Shown: in pieces, positions 8,075-17,578 of the stretch
How positions within the stretch are numbered: the first letter of the stretch is position 1
How the letters are laid out: every line of letters begins with the position of its first letter
DNA from: Burkholderiaceae bacterium
Lineage (GTDB): Bacteria; Pseudomonadota; Gammaproteobacteria; Burkholderiales; Burkholderiaceae_C
Assembly: GCA_023954095.1 (NCBI GenBank)
Contig: JAMLIQ010000005.1
Location: forward strand, 39,416-103,415
Direction: 5' to 3'
DNA length: 64,000 nt
Program-made: the position numbers and the translations under genes
The notes under the pieces: model-generated
The model's database searches: none
Told to the model about the DNA's origin: nothing
The model's input: only the letters and a program-made list of their open reading frames with translations

Positions 8075-8443
8075 ATGCCTGCTCAACAACCCTCCATGCT
8101 CCGCCACATTTTTCTGGCCGCTGCCCTGGTGTCGCTGCTCTCGGGCTGTGACCAGATTCCGGGGATGGGCCCCGACCCCCGCATCGCACAGCGCGAGGAA
8201 GAAGCCAAGGCCATCGGGGGCGCCTGCCGCCATGCGCTGCGCGGCCTGGAGGACTGCTACGCGCTCAACCCCAAGGCCAACAAGGCAGCGGTGTTCACAG
8301 GCTGGAAGGACATGGACCAGTACATGCGCGAAAACAAGATCGAGGGCACGCCCTCGGTGCTGGGCAAATCCCCCGGCGCCGAGAAGCCCGCAGGCGAGAT
8401 CGGGACCGAAAGCCGGGACGCACCCGCAGAAAACAAATCCTGA
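8075..8443 (+). CDS. Small lipoprotein of unknown function
   Basis: A 122-residue protein with a lipoprotein signal peptide: hydrophobic IFLAAALVSLLSGC, with the lipobox LSGC giving acylation at about Cys25. The mature part is hydrophilic, with two more cysteines in GGACRHALRGLEDCYALNPK that may form a disulphide, and ends in a low-complexity tail. The GGAGA five bases before the ATG at 8075 favours this start; an in-frame ATG at 8096 would also keep the signal peptide. The stop is 4 bp from the convergent rlmD stop. I do not recognise the family. Confidence 0.75.
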   Translation: MPAQQPSMLRHIFLAAALVSLLSGCDQIPGMGPDPRIAQREEEAKAIGGACRHALRGLEDCYALNPKANKAAVFTGWKDMDQYMRENKIEGTPSVLGKSPGAEKPAGEIGTESRDAPAENKS

Positions 8444-8447
8444 CGAT

Positions 8448-9884
8448 TCAGCAGGCTTCCCGCTCGAATACGGCCATGCTTTCCACGTGGGCGGTGTGCG
8501 GAAACATGTTGACCATGCCTGCCGCCGTGCAGCGGTAGCCCGCCAGATGCACCAGCAGCCCGGCATCACGGGCCAGGGTTGCGGGGTTGCAGCTGACATA
8601 GACGATGCGCCGGGGCGGCGTCCAGTGCTCTGCCTCCGCAGGCAGGGGCACCGCATCGTCGGCTCCACGGCGCGCCTGCTCGATGTCGGCCAGGGCCTTG
8701 GCCAGAGCAAAAGCGCCTTCGCGCGGGGGATCGACCAGCCATTTGTCGGCCACACCATCGCGCACGAGCATCTCGGGCGTCATTTCAAACAGATTACGCG
8801 CTACAAATGTAGTAGCTGCAAGCGCTTTACCATTCTGCCTTAGAGCCGAATTTCTATCATAATTCTGGCGGGACCGCGCCACCAGGGCCTCGCTGCCTTC
8901 AATGCCCAGCACCTCCCGGGCCTGGGTGGCCAGAGGCAAGGTGAAGTTGCCCAGGCCGCAGAACCAGTCAATCACCCGCTCGTCGCGCTGCACATCGAGC
9001 AGGCGCAGGGCGCGCGAAACCAACACCCGGTTGATGTGCGGGTTGACCTGGGTGAAATCCGTGGGCTTGAACGGCATGGTGATACCGAACTCAGGCAGCG
9101 CGTAGGCCAGCGGCGCACCGCCTTCGTCAAGCAGGCGCACGGTATCGGGCCCCTTGGACTGCAGCCACCACTGCACACCCCGCTCGGCGGCGAAGTGGCG
9201 CAGACGCCCCAGATCCGCATCGCTCAGCGGCTCCAGATGGCGCAGCACCAGGGCCGTCACCGCATCGCCGCAGGCCAGCTCGATCTGCGGGCAGGTGTCG
9301 CGCGCATCGAGCGTGGCGATGAGCGCGCGCAGCGGCATGAGCAGCGCACTCACATGGGGCGGCAGCACCGGGCACACCTCCATGTCGGCCACGTACCGGC
9401 TTTTGCGTTCGTGAAAGCCGACCAGTACCACGCCTTTCTTGACGACGTGGCGCACGGACAGGCGTGCGCGGTAGCGGTAGCCCCAGGCGGGGCCCTCAAT
9501 CGGACGCAGCAGGGTTTGCGGCTTGACCTTGCCCAGATGCCACAGATTGTCTTCCAGCACCCTTTGCTTGACCGCCACCTGGGCACCAGCATGCAGGTGC
9601 TGCATCTTGCAGCCACCGCAGGCCCCCGAATGCAATCCAAAATGCGGACAGCCGGGGCGTACGCGCTGCGACGATTCGCGGTGAATCGCCGTCAGACTGG
9701 CCTGCTCCCAGTTGTTCTTCTTGCGGTAGGTGCTGGCGCTGACCTGCTCGAACGGCAAGGCGCCTTCCACGAACACCACCTTGCCATCGCTCTTGTGGGC
9801 CACGCCCTGGGCCTCCAGGTCCAGGGACTCGATGTCCAGCCAGTCGGGTGCGGGGAATATTGATTTCTCGGTCGGATCGCTCAT
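8448..9884 (-). CDS. rlmD: 23S rRNA (uracil-1939-C5)-methyltransferase RlmD
   Basis: A 478-residue RNA m5U methyltransferase. The order is an N-terminal TRAM-like beta barrel (about 10-75), a [4Fe-4S] binding cluster [17 protein letters not shown] (about 78-95) completed by a more distal Cys, and a C-terminal SAM-dependent domain. That domain has [14 protein letters not shown] for cofactor binding, VDPPREGA and the nucleophile in [13 protein letters not shown]. It is somewhat longer than E. coli RlmD (about 433). Between the SAM motif and the DPPR motif, the stretch [19 protein letters not shown] coincides with a copy of the dispersed repeat (8801-8866), so part of the protein may be repeat-derived. 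Confidence 0.95.
   Translation of the reverse strand: MSDPTEKSIFPAPDWLDIESLDLEAQGVAHKSDGKVVFVEGALPFEQVSASTYRKKNNWEQASLTAIHRESSQRVRPGCPHFGLHSGACGGCKMQHLHAGAQVAVKQRVLEDNLWHLGKVKPQTLLRPIEGPAWGYRYRARLSVRHVVKKGVVLVGFHERKSRYVADMEVCPVLPPHVSALLMPLRALIATLDARDTCPQIELACGDAVTALVLRHLEPLSDADLGRLRHFAAERGVQWWLQSKGPDTVRLLDEGGAPLAYALPEFGITMPFKPTDFTQVNPHINRVLVSRALRLLDVQRDERVIDWFCGLGNFTLPLATQAREVLGIEGSEALVARSRQNYDRNSALRQNGKALAATTFVARNLFEMTPEMLVRDGVADKWLVDPPREGAFALAKALADIEQARRGADDAVPLPAEAEHWTPPRRIVYVSCNPATLARDAGLLVHLAGYRCTAAGMVNMFPHTAHVESMAVFEREAC
8801..8866 (+). repeat. Dispersed repeat copy R2, inside rlmD
   Basis: Core TAGCTGCAAGCGCTTTACC from 8813, then CTTAGAGCCGAATTTCTATC. It lies wholly inside rlmD, antisense to it, is read through in frame and encodes about 20 residues in a linker of the methyltransferase domain. 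Confidence 0.7.
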
Positions 9885-9932
9885 GCTCCGATTGTCTCAG
9901 AGCTTGCACATCCGGCGCCTGGACCCAGGGAC

Positions 9933-10205
9933 TCAACGGGTCTTGGGCTGCCCCGCCTGAGGCGCCTGGGGCAGCTTGTGCACTTCCACCTCGCACCCAT
10001 AGTCGTCGAGAGAGAACACCAGGGAACCTCCCGGGGCCACCTCGGCCAGCGTCTCATGCAGGGGGCGCGACAGATCCACCGGCGGTTCGGGCGCACGATA
10101 GACGACCGTCTGGTCGGCAGCATAGACAACGTAGCAGGCGGCCGAGGCTCCCTGACTGAACAAGCCGATCACCAGGGCAGCGGCGGCCATCGAAAGTGTG
10201 CGCAT
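9933..10205 (-). CDS. Small secreted/periplasmic protein of unknown function
   Basis: A 90-residue protein with a clear signal peptide (MRTLSMAAAALVIGLFSQ then GASA, cleavage near residue 22). The mature part begins with CYVVYAADQTVVYRAPEPPVDLS and contains SLVFSLDDYGCEVEV, so two cysteines could form a disulphide. Upstream in-frame codons exist, but the ATG at 10205 has AAGGAG 7 nt away and starts directly with the signal sequence. I do not recognise a named family; similar small proteins with a CYVVY start are common in Comamonadaceae. It lies between rlmD and the Lrp-type regulator in the same direction. Confidence 0.75.
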   Translation of the reverse strand: MRTLSMAAAALVIGLFSQGASAACYVVYAADQTVVYRAPEPPVDLSRPLHETLAEVAPGGSLVFSLDDYGCEVEVHKLPQAPQAGQPKTR

Positions 10206-10260
10206 GGGTTTTCTCCTTCGCTGGGGTTCTTTGCGGGCCATTATGCAGGACGCCCTCTGC

Positions 10261-10737
10261 TCAGCCCAAGGGCAGCCGGGTGCTGTGCTTGACTTCTTCC
10301 ATCACAGCGTAGGTGCGTGTCTCGCGCACGCCCGGCAGCTGCCAGAGAACGGCTCCGGCAAATTCACGGTAGGCATTCATGTCAGCCGTGCGGGTCTTGA
10401 GCAGGTAGTCAAACCCCCCGGCGACCATGTGGCATTCCATGATTTCCGGACGCACCTGCACTGCCGCGTTGAACTGCTCGAACACGTTGGGCGTAGTGCG
10501 GTCGAGCAGGACCTCGACAAACACCAGCATCCCTGCCCCGAGCTTGAGCGGATTCAGGCGCGCTTCATAGCCCACGATGTAGCCATCACGCGTGAGACGC
10601 TGCACCCGCGCCAGAACCGCCGTGGGCGATAGGGCCACGCTCTCGGCGAGTTTCAGATTGGCAATGCGCCCATCGCTCTGCAGGATTGCAAGAATCCTGC
10701 GGTCAATACGATCCAAATCAGTTACCAAATCAACCAT
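10261..10737 (-). CDS. Lrp/AsnC-family regulator (probable proline-responsive PutR type)
   Basis: A 158-residue transcription factor: an N-terminal winged helix-turn-helix (LDRIDRRILAILQSDGRIAN, then the recognition helix in LSPTAVLARVQRL) and a C-terminal RAM/ligand domain (GGFDYLLKTRTADMNAYREF). It is divergent from putA with a 111-bp shared promoter region, the arrangement in which Lrp-type PutR/BkdR-like activators respond to proline. That this protein controls putA is inferred from position. The frame stays open far upstream as antisense of putA; the ATG at 10737 gives the normal Lrp N-terminus. Confidence 0.9.
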   Translation of the reverse strand: MVDLVTDLDRIDRRILAILQSDGRIANLKLAESVALSPTAVLARVQRLTRDGYIVGYEARLNPLKLGAGMLVFVEVLLDRTTPNVFEQFNAAVQVRPEIMECHMVAGGFDYLLKTRTADMNAYREFAGAVLWQLPGVRETRTYAVMEEVKHSTRLPLG

Positions 10738-10848
10738 TGATAGTGAATTATTTGTTTGATCTCCGGATATTTGACCATTAATTTCTCCTTGCAGCACGGA
10801 TGATCTCGCTCTATCGGAAACACTCCTTTCTTGCACGAAACCATCGCC

Positions 10849-13800
10849 ATGAACCAGCCCCTGCCCCCCTCGGCCGCCCCTGCCCAGCCCTTTGCCAGCT
10901 TTGCCCCACGCACGGCGGGCCAGGGTGCGCTGCGCGAGGCCATCGTCCAGGCCTACCGCACCCCCGAACCCGAGGCCCTGGCGCCCTTGCTGGAACAGGC
11001 CCGGCTGCCGCAAGACAGGGAGGCGGCGTCCCAGGCACTGGCGCTGCGCATTGCCGGAACGCTGCGCCAGCGCAAAAGCTCGGCGGGCCGGGCCGGCATC
11101 GTGCAGGGCCTGCTGCAGGAGTTTGCCCTGTCGTCGCACGAGGGTGTGGCCCTGATGTGCCTGGCCGAGGCGCTGCTGCGCATCCCCGACAAGGCGACGC
11201 GCGATGCGTTGATCCGCGACAAGATCAGCAGCGGCCAGTGGGAGCCCCACCTGGGCAAAAGCCCCTCGCTGTTCGTCAACGCCGCCACCTGGGGCTTGCT
11301 GCTCACCGGCAAGCTGGTCTCCACGCACAGCGAAGGCCATCTCTCGGCGTCGCTGGGCCGCCTGATCGGCAAGGGCGGTGAACCCTTGATCCGCAAGGGC
11401 GTGGACATGGCCATGCGCATGATGGGCGAGCAGTTCGTCACGGGCGAAACCATTGGTGAAGCGCTGGTCAACGCACGCACGATGGAGCGTGAGGGCTTCC
11501 GCTACTCCTACGACATGCTGGGCGAGGCGGCCCTCACCAGCGAGGACGCGCAGCGCTATTACGCATCCTATGAGCAGGCGATCCACGCCATTGGCAAGGC
11601 GTCGAGCGGGCGGGGCATTTATGAAGGCCCCGGCATTTCGATCAAGCTCTCGGCCCTGCACCCACGCTACAGCCGCGCGCAGTGGGACCGCGTGATGCAC
11701 GAGCTGTACCCGCAGGTGCTGCGCCTGACCGAGCTGGCGCGCCAATACGACATTGGCCTGAACATCGATGCCGAGGAGGCCGATCGGCTCGACATTTCGC
11801 TCGATTTGCTCGAACGCCTGTGCCACGCCCCCAGCCTGCAGGGCTGGAACGGCATTGGTTTCGTCATCCAGGCCTACCAGAAGCGCTGCCCGCACGTGAT
11901 CGATTTCGTGATCGATCTGGCCCGGCGCACACAGCGGCGCCTGATGGTGCGGCTGGTCAAGGGGGCCTACTGGGACAGCGAGATCAAGCGCGCCCAGGTC
12001 GATGGCCTGGACGGCTACCCGGTCTATACGCGCAAGGCGCACACCGATGTGTCCTACCTGGCCTGCGCACGCAAGCTGCTGGCTGCCCCCGAGGCCATCT
12101 ACCCGCAGTTCGCCACACACAACGCGCAGACCCTGGCTGCCATCTACCACATGGCCGGGAACAACTACTACGCCGGGCAGTACGAGTTCCAGTGCCTGCA
12201 CGGCATGGGCGAGCCGCTGTACGAGCAGGTGGTGGGCGCTGTCACCGCAGGCAAGCTGGGCCGCCCCTGCCGCATCTATGCCCCGGTGGGGACGCACGAG
12301 ACCCTGCTGGCCTACCTGGTGCGCCGCCTGCTGGAAAACGGCGCCAACACCTCGTTTGTCAACCGCATTGCCGATGCGTCCATCGCGCTGGAGGAGCTGG
12401 TGCGCAATCCCGTCGCCACGGTGCAGCAAGCCGCCGCCGCGGAAGGCGCGGCGGGCCTGCCCCACCCGCGTATCCCGCTGCCGGCGCAGCTCTACGGCGC
12501 CAGCCGCCAAAACTCCCGGGGGCTGGACCTGTCCAGCGAACACGAACTCGACCGCCTGGCCCCGGCCCTGCACGACAGTGCCCGGCAGCCCTGGCTGGCG
12601 GGCCCCTTGCTGGCACACGACGCCGCGCCCACCCCTGCCGTGCCGGTGCGCAATCCGGCCGACCACCGCGACGTGGTGGGCCAGGTGCAGGAGGCCACCG
12701 AAAGCGACGTGGACCAGGCCGTGGCCTGGGCCCACGAGGCGGCACCACCATGGGCAGCAACGCCGCCCGCCGAGCGCGCAGCCGCCCTGGCCCGCGCGGC
12801 AGACCTGCTGGAGCAGCAGATGCCCGCGCTGCTGGGCCTGCTGATGCGCGAGGCCGGCAAGACCTGCGCCAACGCCATCGCCGAAGTGCGCGAGGCGGTG
12901 GACTTCCTGCGCTACTACGGCGCGCAGGTGCAGCACGGTTTTGACAACACCACCCACATCCCGCTGGGCCCCGTGGCCTGCATCAGCCCCTGGAATTTTC
13001 CGCTGGCGATTTTCATGGGCCAGGTGGCGGCAGCATTGGCAGCAGGCAACACGGTGCTGGCCAAGCCGGCCGAACAGACGCCGCTGATTGCTGCCCAGGC
13101 CGTGCGCACTCTGTGGCAGGCTGGCATCCCCCGCGCGGCCGTGCAACTGCTGCCCGGCCAGGGCGAGACGGTGGGTGCTCGCCTGGTGGCGGACGAACGC
13201 ATCATGGGCGTGGTGTTCACCGGCTCGACCGAGGTGGCCCGCCTCCTGCAGCGCAGTATTGCGGGCCGGCTCGATGCGGCAGGCCACCCCGTGGCGCTGA
13301 TTGCCGAAACCGGTGGCCAGAACGCCATGATTGTCGATTCCTCGGCCCTGGTGGAACAGGTGGTGGGCGATGTCGTTGCCTCGGCCTTCGACAGTGCAGG
13401 CCAGCGCTGCTCTGCCCTGCGCGTGCTGTGCGTGCAGGAGGACGCAGCCGACCGCGTGGTGGCCATGCTCAAGGGCGCCATGGGCGAATTGCGCCTGGGC
13501 AATCCCGATGCCCTGAAGGTGGACGTGGGGCCGGTCATCGACGCCCAGGCGCGCAGCAGCATCCTGGCGCACATCGACGCCCTGCGCAGCAAGGGCCATC
13601 GCGTGTACCAGCACCCGGCCCGCACCACGTTCATCACTGACCATGGCACGTTTGTGCCCCCGACCCTGATCGAGATCGGCAGCATCGCCGAACTCGAACG
13701 CGAAGTGTTCGGCCCGGTACTGCACCTGGTGCGCTACGCCCGCAAGGACCTGCCGCGCCTGCTGCAGCAGATCAACGCCACAGGCTACGGCCTGACGCTG

Positions 13801-14613
13801 GGCGTGCACACGCGCATCGACGAAACCATCGCCCAGGTGGTGGACCAGGCACATGCCGGCAATGTCTACGTGAACCGCAACATGGTGGGCGCCGTGGTGG
13901 GCGTGCAGCCTTTCGGGGGCGAAGGACTCTCGGGCACGGGGCCCAAGGCGGGCGGCCCGATGTACCTGCTGCGCATGCTCTCGCACTACCCCGCCGATGC
14001 GCTGGCCGCCGCACTGGCACCCGGCGACGCGGCCCGGCCGCGCGACGAAACGCAGCGCCACCCACTGCTGGCAACCCTGCAGGTCCTCGAAGACTGGGCG
14101 CACAGTCACCAGGACACGGTACTGGAGCGCACCTGCCAGCGCCTGGCCGCCACCACGCCTGCCGGAGTGCTGCGCACCCTGCCCGGCCCGACCGGCGAGC
14201 ACAACAGCTACCAGATCCTGCCGCGTGAACGGGTGCTGTGTCTGGCCACGCAAGAAGCCGACCTGCTGACCCAGCTGGCCTGCGTGCTGGCCGCTGGCGG
14301 CCAGGCCCTCTGGCCCGTGCAGCACACGGCCCTGCACGCCCGCCTGCCGGCCGGTGTGCAGGAGCGCGTGGCCCTGGTGGCGCAGTGGCAGGCCGAGGGC
14401 GTCTGGCTCGATGCCGTACTGCACCATGGCGACCGCGATGCACTGCGTACCGCCTGCCAGGCCATCGCTGCACGCCCCGGCCCGATCGTCAGCGTGACCG
14501 GCCTGCCCGCAGGCAGCACCGCCGTGCCACTGGAACGCCTGGTGCTGGAACGCTCGCTGAGCGTGAACACCGCCGCCGCAGGGGGCAATGCCAGCCTGAT
14601 GACCATCGGCTGA
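10849..14613 (+). CDS. putA: Bifunctional proline dehydrogenase / L-glutamate gamma-semialdehyde dehydrogenase
   Basis: A 1254-residue membrane-associated flavoenzyme that converts proline to glutamate in two steps. Order: arm and alpha domain (about 1-190), FAD-dependent PRODH barrel (about 200-500; MVRLVKGAYWDSEIKRAQVD, then YTRKAHTDVSYLACA), aldehyde dehydrogenase (about 600-1050; CISPWNFPLAIFMGQ, GSTEVA, and the catalytic Cys in SAGQRCSALRVL), and a C-terminal ALDH-superfamily-like domain. The N-terminus has no ribbon-helix-helix DNA-binding domain, so this is a type-B, non-repressor PutA, consistent with control by the divergent Lrp-type gene. A TTG lies 18 bp upstream; ATG (MNQPLPPSAAP) is preferred although no strong ribosome site is seen. 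Confidence 0.96.
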   Translation: MNQPLPPSAAPAQPFASFAPRTAGQGALREAIVQAYRTPEPEALAPLLEQARLPQDREAASQALALRIAGTLRQRKSSAGRAGIVQGLLQEFALSSHEGVALMCLAEALLRIPDKATRDALIRDKISSGQWEPHLGKSPSLFVNAATWGLLLTGKLVSTHSEGHLSASLGRLIGKGGEPLIRKGVDMAMRMMGEQFVTGETIGEALVNARTMEREGFRYSYDMLGEAALTSEDAQRYYASYEQAIHAIGKASSGRGIYEGPGISIKLSALHPRYSRAQWDRVMHELYPQVLRLTELARQYDIGLNIDAEEADRLDISLDLLERLCHAPSLQGWNGIGFVIQAYQKRCPHVIDFVIDLARRTQRRLMVRLVKGAYWDSEIKRAQVDGLDGYPVYTRKAHTDVSYLACARKLLAAPEAIYPQFATHNAQTLAAIYHMAGNNYYAGQYEFQCLHGMGEPLYEQVVGAVTAGKLGRPCRIYAPVGTHETLLAYLVRRLLENGANTSFVNRIADASIALEELVRNPVATVQQAAAAEGAAGLPHPRIPLPAQLYGASRQNSRGLDLSSEHELDRLAPALHDSARQPWLAGPLLAHDAAPTPAVPVRNPADHRDVVGQVQEATESDVDQAVAWAHEAAPPWAATPPAERAAALARAADLLEQQMPALLGLLMREAGKTCANAIAEVREAVDFLRYYGAQVQHGFDNTTHIPLGPVACISPWNFPLAIFMGQVAAALAAGNTVLAKPAEQTPLIAAQAVRTLWQAGIPRAAVQLLPGQGETVGARLVADERIMGVVFTGSTEVARLLQRSIAGRLDAAGHPVALIAETGGQNAMIVDSSALVEQVVGDVVASAFDSAGQRCSALRVLCVQEDAADRVVAMLKGAMGELRLGNPDALKVDVGPVIDAQARSSILAHIDALRSKGHRVYQHPARTTFITDHGTFVPPTLIEIGSIAELEREVFGPVLHLVRYARKDLPRLLQQINATGYGLTLGVHTRIDETIAQVVDQAHAGNVYVNRNMVGAVVGVQPFGGEGLSGTGPKAGGPMYLLRMLSHYPADALAAALAPGDAARPRDETQRHPLLATLQVLEDWAHSHQDTVLERTCQRLAATTPAGVLRTLPGPTGEHNSYQILPRERVLCLATQEADLLTQLACVLAAGGQALWPVQHTALHARLPAGVQERVALVAQWQAEGVWLDAVLHHGDRDALRTACQAIAARPGPIVSVTGLPAGSTAVPLERLVLERSLSVNTAAAGGNASLMTIG

Positions 14614-14637
14614 TACCCTCTGCAGACCCGCAGACCT

Positions 14638-14671
14638 GGTGACGCACGCCCTCTACAGGGTGTGCGTCACC
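14638..14671. terminator. Hairpin between convergent putA and the Pat-like gene
   Basis: 15-bp arms GGTGACGCACGCCCT and AGGGTGTGCGTCACC (one G-U) around a CTAC loop. The stem overlaps the last six codons of the Pat-like gene. There is no T-run on either strand, so it may block read-through or protect 3' ends rather than terminate by itself. Confidence 0.65.
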
Positions 14672-17343
14672 ATCTTGAATTCCGGATCATCCGCATAGGC
14701 CTTGATCGAGAACCCCAGATTGCGCATGAGCTTGAGCATCTCGGGGTTGTTGGCCAGCACCAGCCCTTCGATCTCGGCCAGGCCCTTCTCGCGCGCCACA
14801 TCCATGATGCTGAGCATCAGCCGCGAGCCCAGGCCCTTGCCACTGAAATCATCCGCGACCACCAGAGCGAACTCACAGGAGGATTGGTCGGGGTTGGTGA
14901 TGTAGCGAGAAACGCCGACGATGCGCTCGGTTTCGGTGATTTCGCCCTCGGGCCCGGCCTTGCGCTCCTTGAAGACAGCCACCAGGGCCATCTCGCGGTC
15001 GTAGTCGATCAGCGTGAAACGCGCCAGCATCATCGGCGGGAGTTGCGCCATGGACGAGATGAAGCGGAAGTAACGGCTCTCGGGCGAGAGGTTCTGCACC
15101 AGGGTCTGGAGCATCTGCGCATCGTCTGGCTGGATGGGGCGCACCGTGTATTCACCCCCGCCGCGCAACGGCCAGATCTGCTCATAGCGCGCGGGATACG
15201 GCAGGATGGCCAGGTGGCCGTACTGGCCCACGCTGCCGCTGGCCGATTGCGGTGCGTGGTCGATCACGATGCGCGCGTCCACGGCCACGGCACCCATGTC
15301 ATCCACAATGATGGGGTTGATGTCCATCTCGCGCAACTGGGGCAGTTGGCACACCATTTCCGACACCCGCAGCAAAATCTGCTCTAGCGCCTCACGGTGG
15401 ACCGCCGTGGCGCCGCGCCATTCGCCCAGCGTTTCAGCCACGCGCGAACGCTCGATCAGGCGACGCGCCAAAAACTGGTTGAGCGGCGGCAGCTCCATGG
15501 CACGGTCGTTGATGAGCTCGATCATCGTGCCGCCCGCACCAAAGGTGATCACGGGGCCAAAAGGGTCATCCGTGACCAGCCCGACACACACCTCACGCCC
15601 CCGGCGGGCCCGCGCCATGTTCTGCACGGTGACGCCGTTGATGCGGGCCTCGGGCTGCAGGCGCGCCACGCGCGCGACCATGTTGGTATAGGTATCGCGG
15701 GCACTCGCACCATCCATCACATTCAGCGCCACACCCTGCACATCCGACTTGTGGCTGATGTCCGGCGAATCGATCTTGAGCGCCACCGGAAACCCCAGCT
15801 GCGTGGCAATCATCATGGCCTCGTGTGCGCTGCGCGCCAGGATGGTCTTGGTGACGGGAATATGAAAGGCCGCCAGCAGGGTCTTGGACTCCATCTCGGT
15901 GAGCACCTTGCGGCGTTCGGCCAGCACACTCTCGATGACCAGGCGCGCGCCCTTGATATCAGGCTTGGCGAGGGCCGAGAGCGGCGGCGGCGTCTGCTGC
16001 AGCAATTGCTGGTTCTGGTGGAATGCGGCGATGTTTCCGAAAGCTCCCACAGCCGCTTCGGGTGTGCGAAAGCTCGGAATGGAGGCCTCGCGCAAGATGC
16101 CACGCGCCGGCACCACGGTGGCATCGCCCATCCAGCAGGTGAGCAGCGGCTTGCTCATCTGACGTTTGACTTGCGCGAGGGCGGTCGCCACCGCAGACGG
16201 GTCCACGCCCGCCTTCGGTGAATGGATCGCCAGAACGCCATCGATCTGGCGGTCCTTGGAGGCTGTTTCCACGGCAATACGATAGTGCTCGGCCGTGGCA
16301 TCTTCCGAGACATCGATCAAATCGGTCAGCGAAGCGAGCTGCGGCAACTGCGGCTGCAGCGTTGCCACGGATTCGGGCGAGAGCCGGCCCAGATCCAGGA
16401 AGATCTCGTTGACCCAGTCGGCCGCCAGCACGCCGGGCCCGCCGCCATTGGTCACGATGGCCAGGCGCCGCCCGACCGGACGGTAGCGCGATGCCAGGCA
16501 CTTGGCCGCCGAAAAAAGCGCCACAAAAGAGCGCACCCGCACGGCCCCGGCCCGCCGCAGGGCGGCATCGAAGACATCATCGCTGCCCACGATGGTGCCG
16601 CTGTGGGTCTGGGCCGCTTCGTTGCCCGCCGGTTTGCGCCCGGCCTTGAGCACCACCACCGGCTTGGCATTGGCGGCCGAGCGCAGCGCGCTCATGAATG
16701 CGCGGGCGCTGGAGATACCCTCCATGTACACCACGATGCTGTGGGTCTGCGGGTCATTGGCCAGGAAATCCAGCACCTGTGCAATATCGATATCGGTATT
16801 CGGGCCCAGCGACACCACCGAGGAAAAACCCACCGCGTTGTTGCTTGCCCAGTCCAGGATGGACGAAGTGAGCGCCCCCGATTGCGACACCAGTGCCAGC
16901 GATCCGGTACGAGCCAGGGGCCCCGCGGCACTGGCATTGAGCTGCAATGCGGGCCGCTGCAGCCCCAGGCTGTTGGGGCCCAGCAGATGCATGCCCTCGC
17001 GGTGGGCGATTTTCTTCAGTTGCAGGGCCAGGTCAGGGCCGATGCCACTCGACACGATCAGCGCAGCCCGGCAGGCCATGCGCCCGGCCACTTCCAGGGC
17101 CGCTGCCACATCGGCCGCAGGCAGGGCGATGATGGCCAGATCGGCCCGCGTCTGGGCCAGATCGGCCAGGGTGCCCGTGGTGTGGAGGTCGACAAACACC
17201 AGGCGCCCGGTGTAGCGCTGGGCCCGCAGCGCCTCATGCAGCGCTTTGGCATGCGACGTGAGATGGGCTTCGTCGTCCTGCCGACCTGCAAAAACCGCCA
17301 CGGTGTCAGGGGAAAAAAGAGGGGTGAGGTAATGCTTGTCCAT
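14653..17343 (-). CDS. Acyl-CoA synthetase (NDP-forming)/GNAT fusion, Pat-like protein acetyltransferase
   Basis: An 896-residue fusion. The first 700 residues are an NDP-forming acyl-CoA synthetase: CoA-binding fold with IGPDLALQLKKIAHREGMHL and LLGPNSLGLQ, a ligase domain containing AAQTHSGTIVGSDDVFDAAL near residue 250, and an ATP-grasp part (ARRGREVCVGLVTDDPFGPV). The last 170 residues are a GNAT acetyltransferase (CEFALVVADDFSGKGLGSRL is its acetyl-CoA site). This is the architecture of Salmonella Pat, which acetylates lysines of Acs and other enzymes. The frame is open upstream through the tRNA, but the ATG at 17343 has GGAGC 6 nt away. Whether the synthetase half is active is not known; a His is kept in THSGT. 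Confidence 0.88.
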   Translation of the reverse strand: MDKHYLTPLFSPDTVAVFAGRQDDEAHLTSHAKALHEALRAQRYTGRLVFVDLHTTGTLADLAQTRADLAIIALPAADVAAALEVAGRMACRAALIVSSGIGPDLALQLKKIAHREGMHLLGPNSLGLQRPALQLNASAAGPLARTGSLALVSQSGALTSSILDWASNNAVGFSSVVSLGPNTDIDIAQVLDFLANDPQTHSIVVYMEGISSARAFMSALRSAANAKPVVVLKAGRKPAGNEAAQTHSGTIVGSDDVFDAALRRAGAVRVRSFVALFSAAKCLASRYRPVGRRLAIVTNGGGPGVLAADWVNEIFLDLGRLSPESVATLQPQLPQLASLTDLIDVSEDATAEHYRIAVETASKDRQIDGVLAIHSPKAGVDPSAVATALAQVKRQMSKPLLTCWMGDATVVPARGILREASIPSFRTPEAAVGAFGNIAAFHQNQQLLQQTPPPLSALAKPDIKGARLVIESVLAERRKVLTEMESKTLLAAFHIPVTKTILARSAHEAMMIATQLGFPVALKIDSPDISHKSDVQGVALNVMDGASARDTYTNMVARVARLQPEARINGVTVQNMARARRGREVCVGLVTDDPFGPVITFGAGGTMIELINDRAMELPPLNQFLARRLIERSRVAETLGEWRGATAVHREALEQILLRVSEMVCQLPQLREMDINPIIVDDMGAVAVDARIVIDHAPQSASGSVGQYGHLAILPYPARYEQIWPLRGGGEYTVRPIQPDDAQMLQTLVQNLSPESRYFRFISSMAQLPPMMLARFTLIDYDREMALVAVFKERKAGPEGEITETERIVGVSRYITNPDQSSCEFALVVADDFSGKGLGSRLMLSIMDVAREKGLAEIEGLVLANNPEMLKLMRNLGFSIKAYADDPEFKMVTHTL

Positions 17344-17429
17344 GGTTTGCTCCGACAGCTGCGTCGATTCACATCCGGTGGCGCCCCTACGCAGGCCAGA
17401 GGCGTGCACGCTGCGTACGCAGAAATGAA

Positions 17430-17461
17430 AACGGGTTACAGCATTTCTACTGTAACCCGTT
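17430..17461 (-). terminator. Terminator downstream of tRNA-Pro
   Basis: Arms AACGGGTTACAG and CTGTAACCCGTT separated by 8 nt. Read leftward it is followed by TTTTC, directly after the tRNA 3' end. Confidence 0.75.
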
Positions 17462-17475
17462 GTCTCATCACTGAA

Positions 17476-17552
17476 TGGTCGGCGTGAAAGGATTCGAACC
17501 TTCGACCCCTTGCACCCCATGCAAGTGCGCTACCAGGCTGCGCCACACGCCG
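17476..17552 (-). tRNA. tRNA-Pro (anticodon GGG), 77 nt with encoded CCA
   Basis: On the minus strand, the acceptor arm CGGCGTG pairs with CACGCCG, followed by discriminator A and CCA. The anticodon stem CTTGC/GCAAG encloses the loop ATGGGGT, giving anticodon GGG. The T-loop segment GGTTCGAATCC is standard. It lies downstream of the merR-type gene of the ihfA operon, as in other Burkholderiales. Confidence 0.95.
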
Positions 17553-17578
17553 ACAAGCCTGTGATTATAGGCCGAAAA

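Noticed and set aside
10738-14427. A very long open frame (about 1388 codons in total) antisense to putA, in frame with the Lrp-type regulator
   Set aside because: Its extra residues are low-complexity Arg/Gly/His/Gln-rich, as expected for an antisense frame of a high-GC gene. Only the last 158 codons match a protein family.
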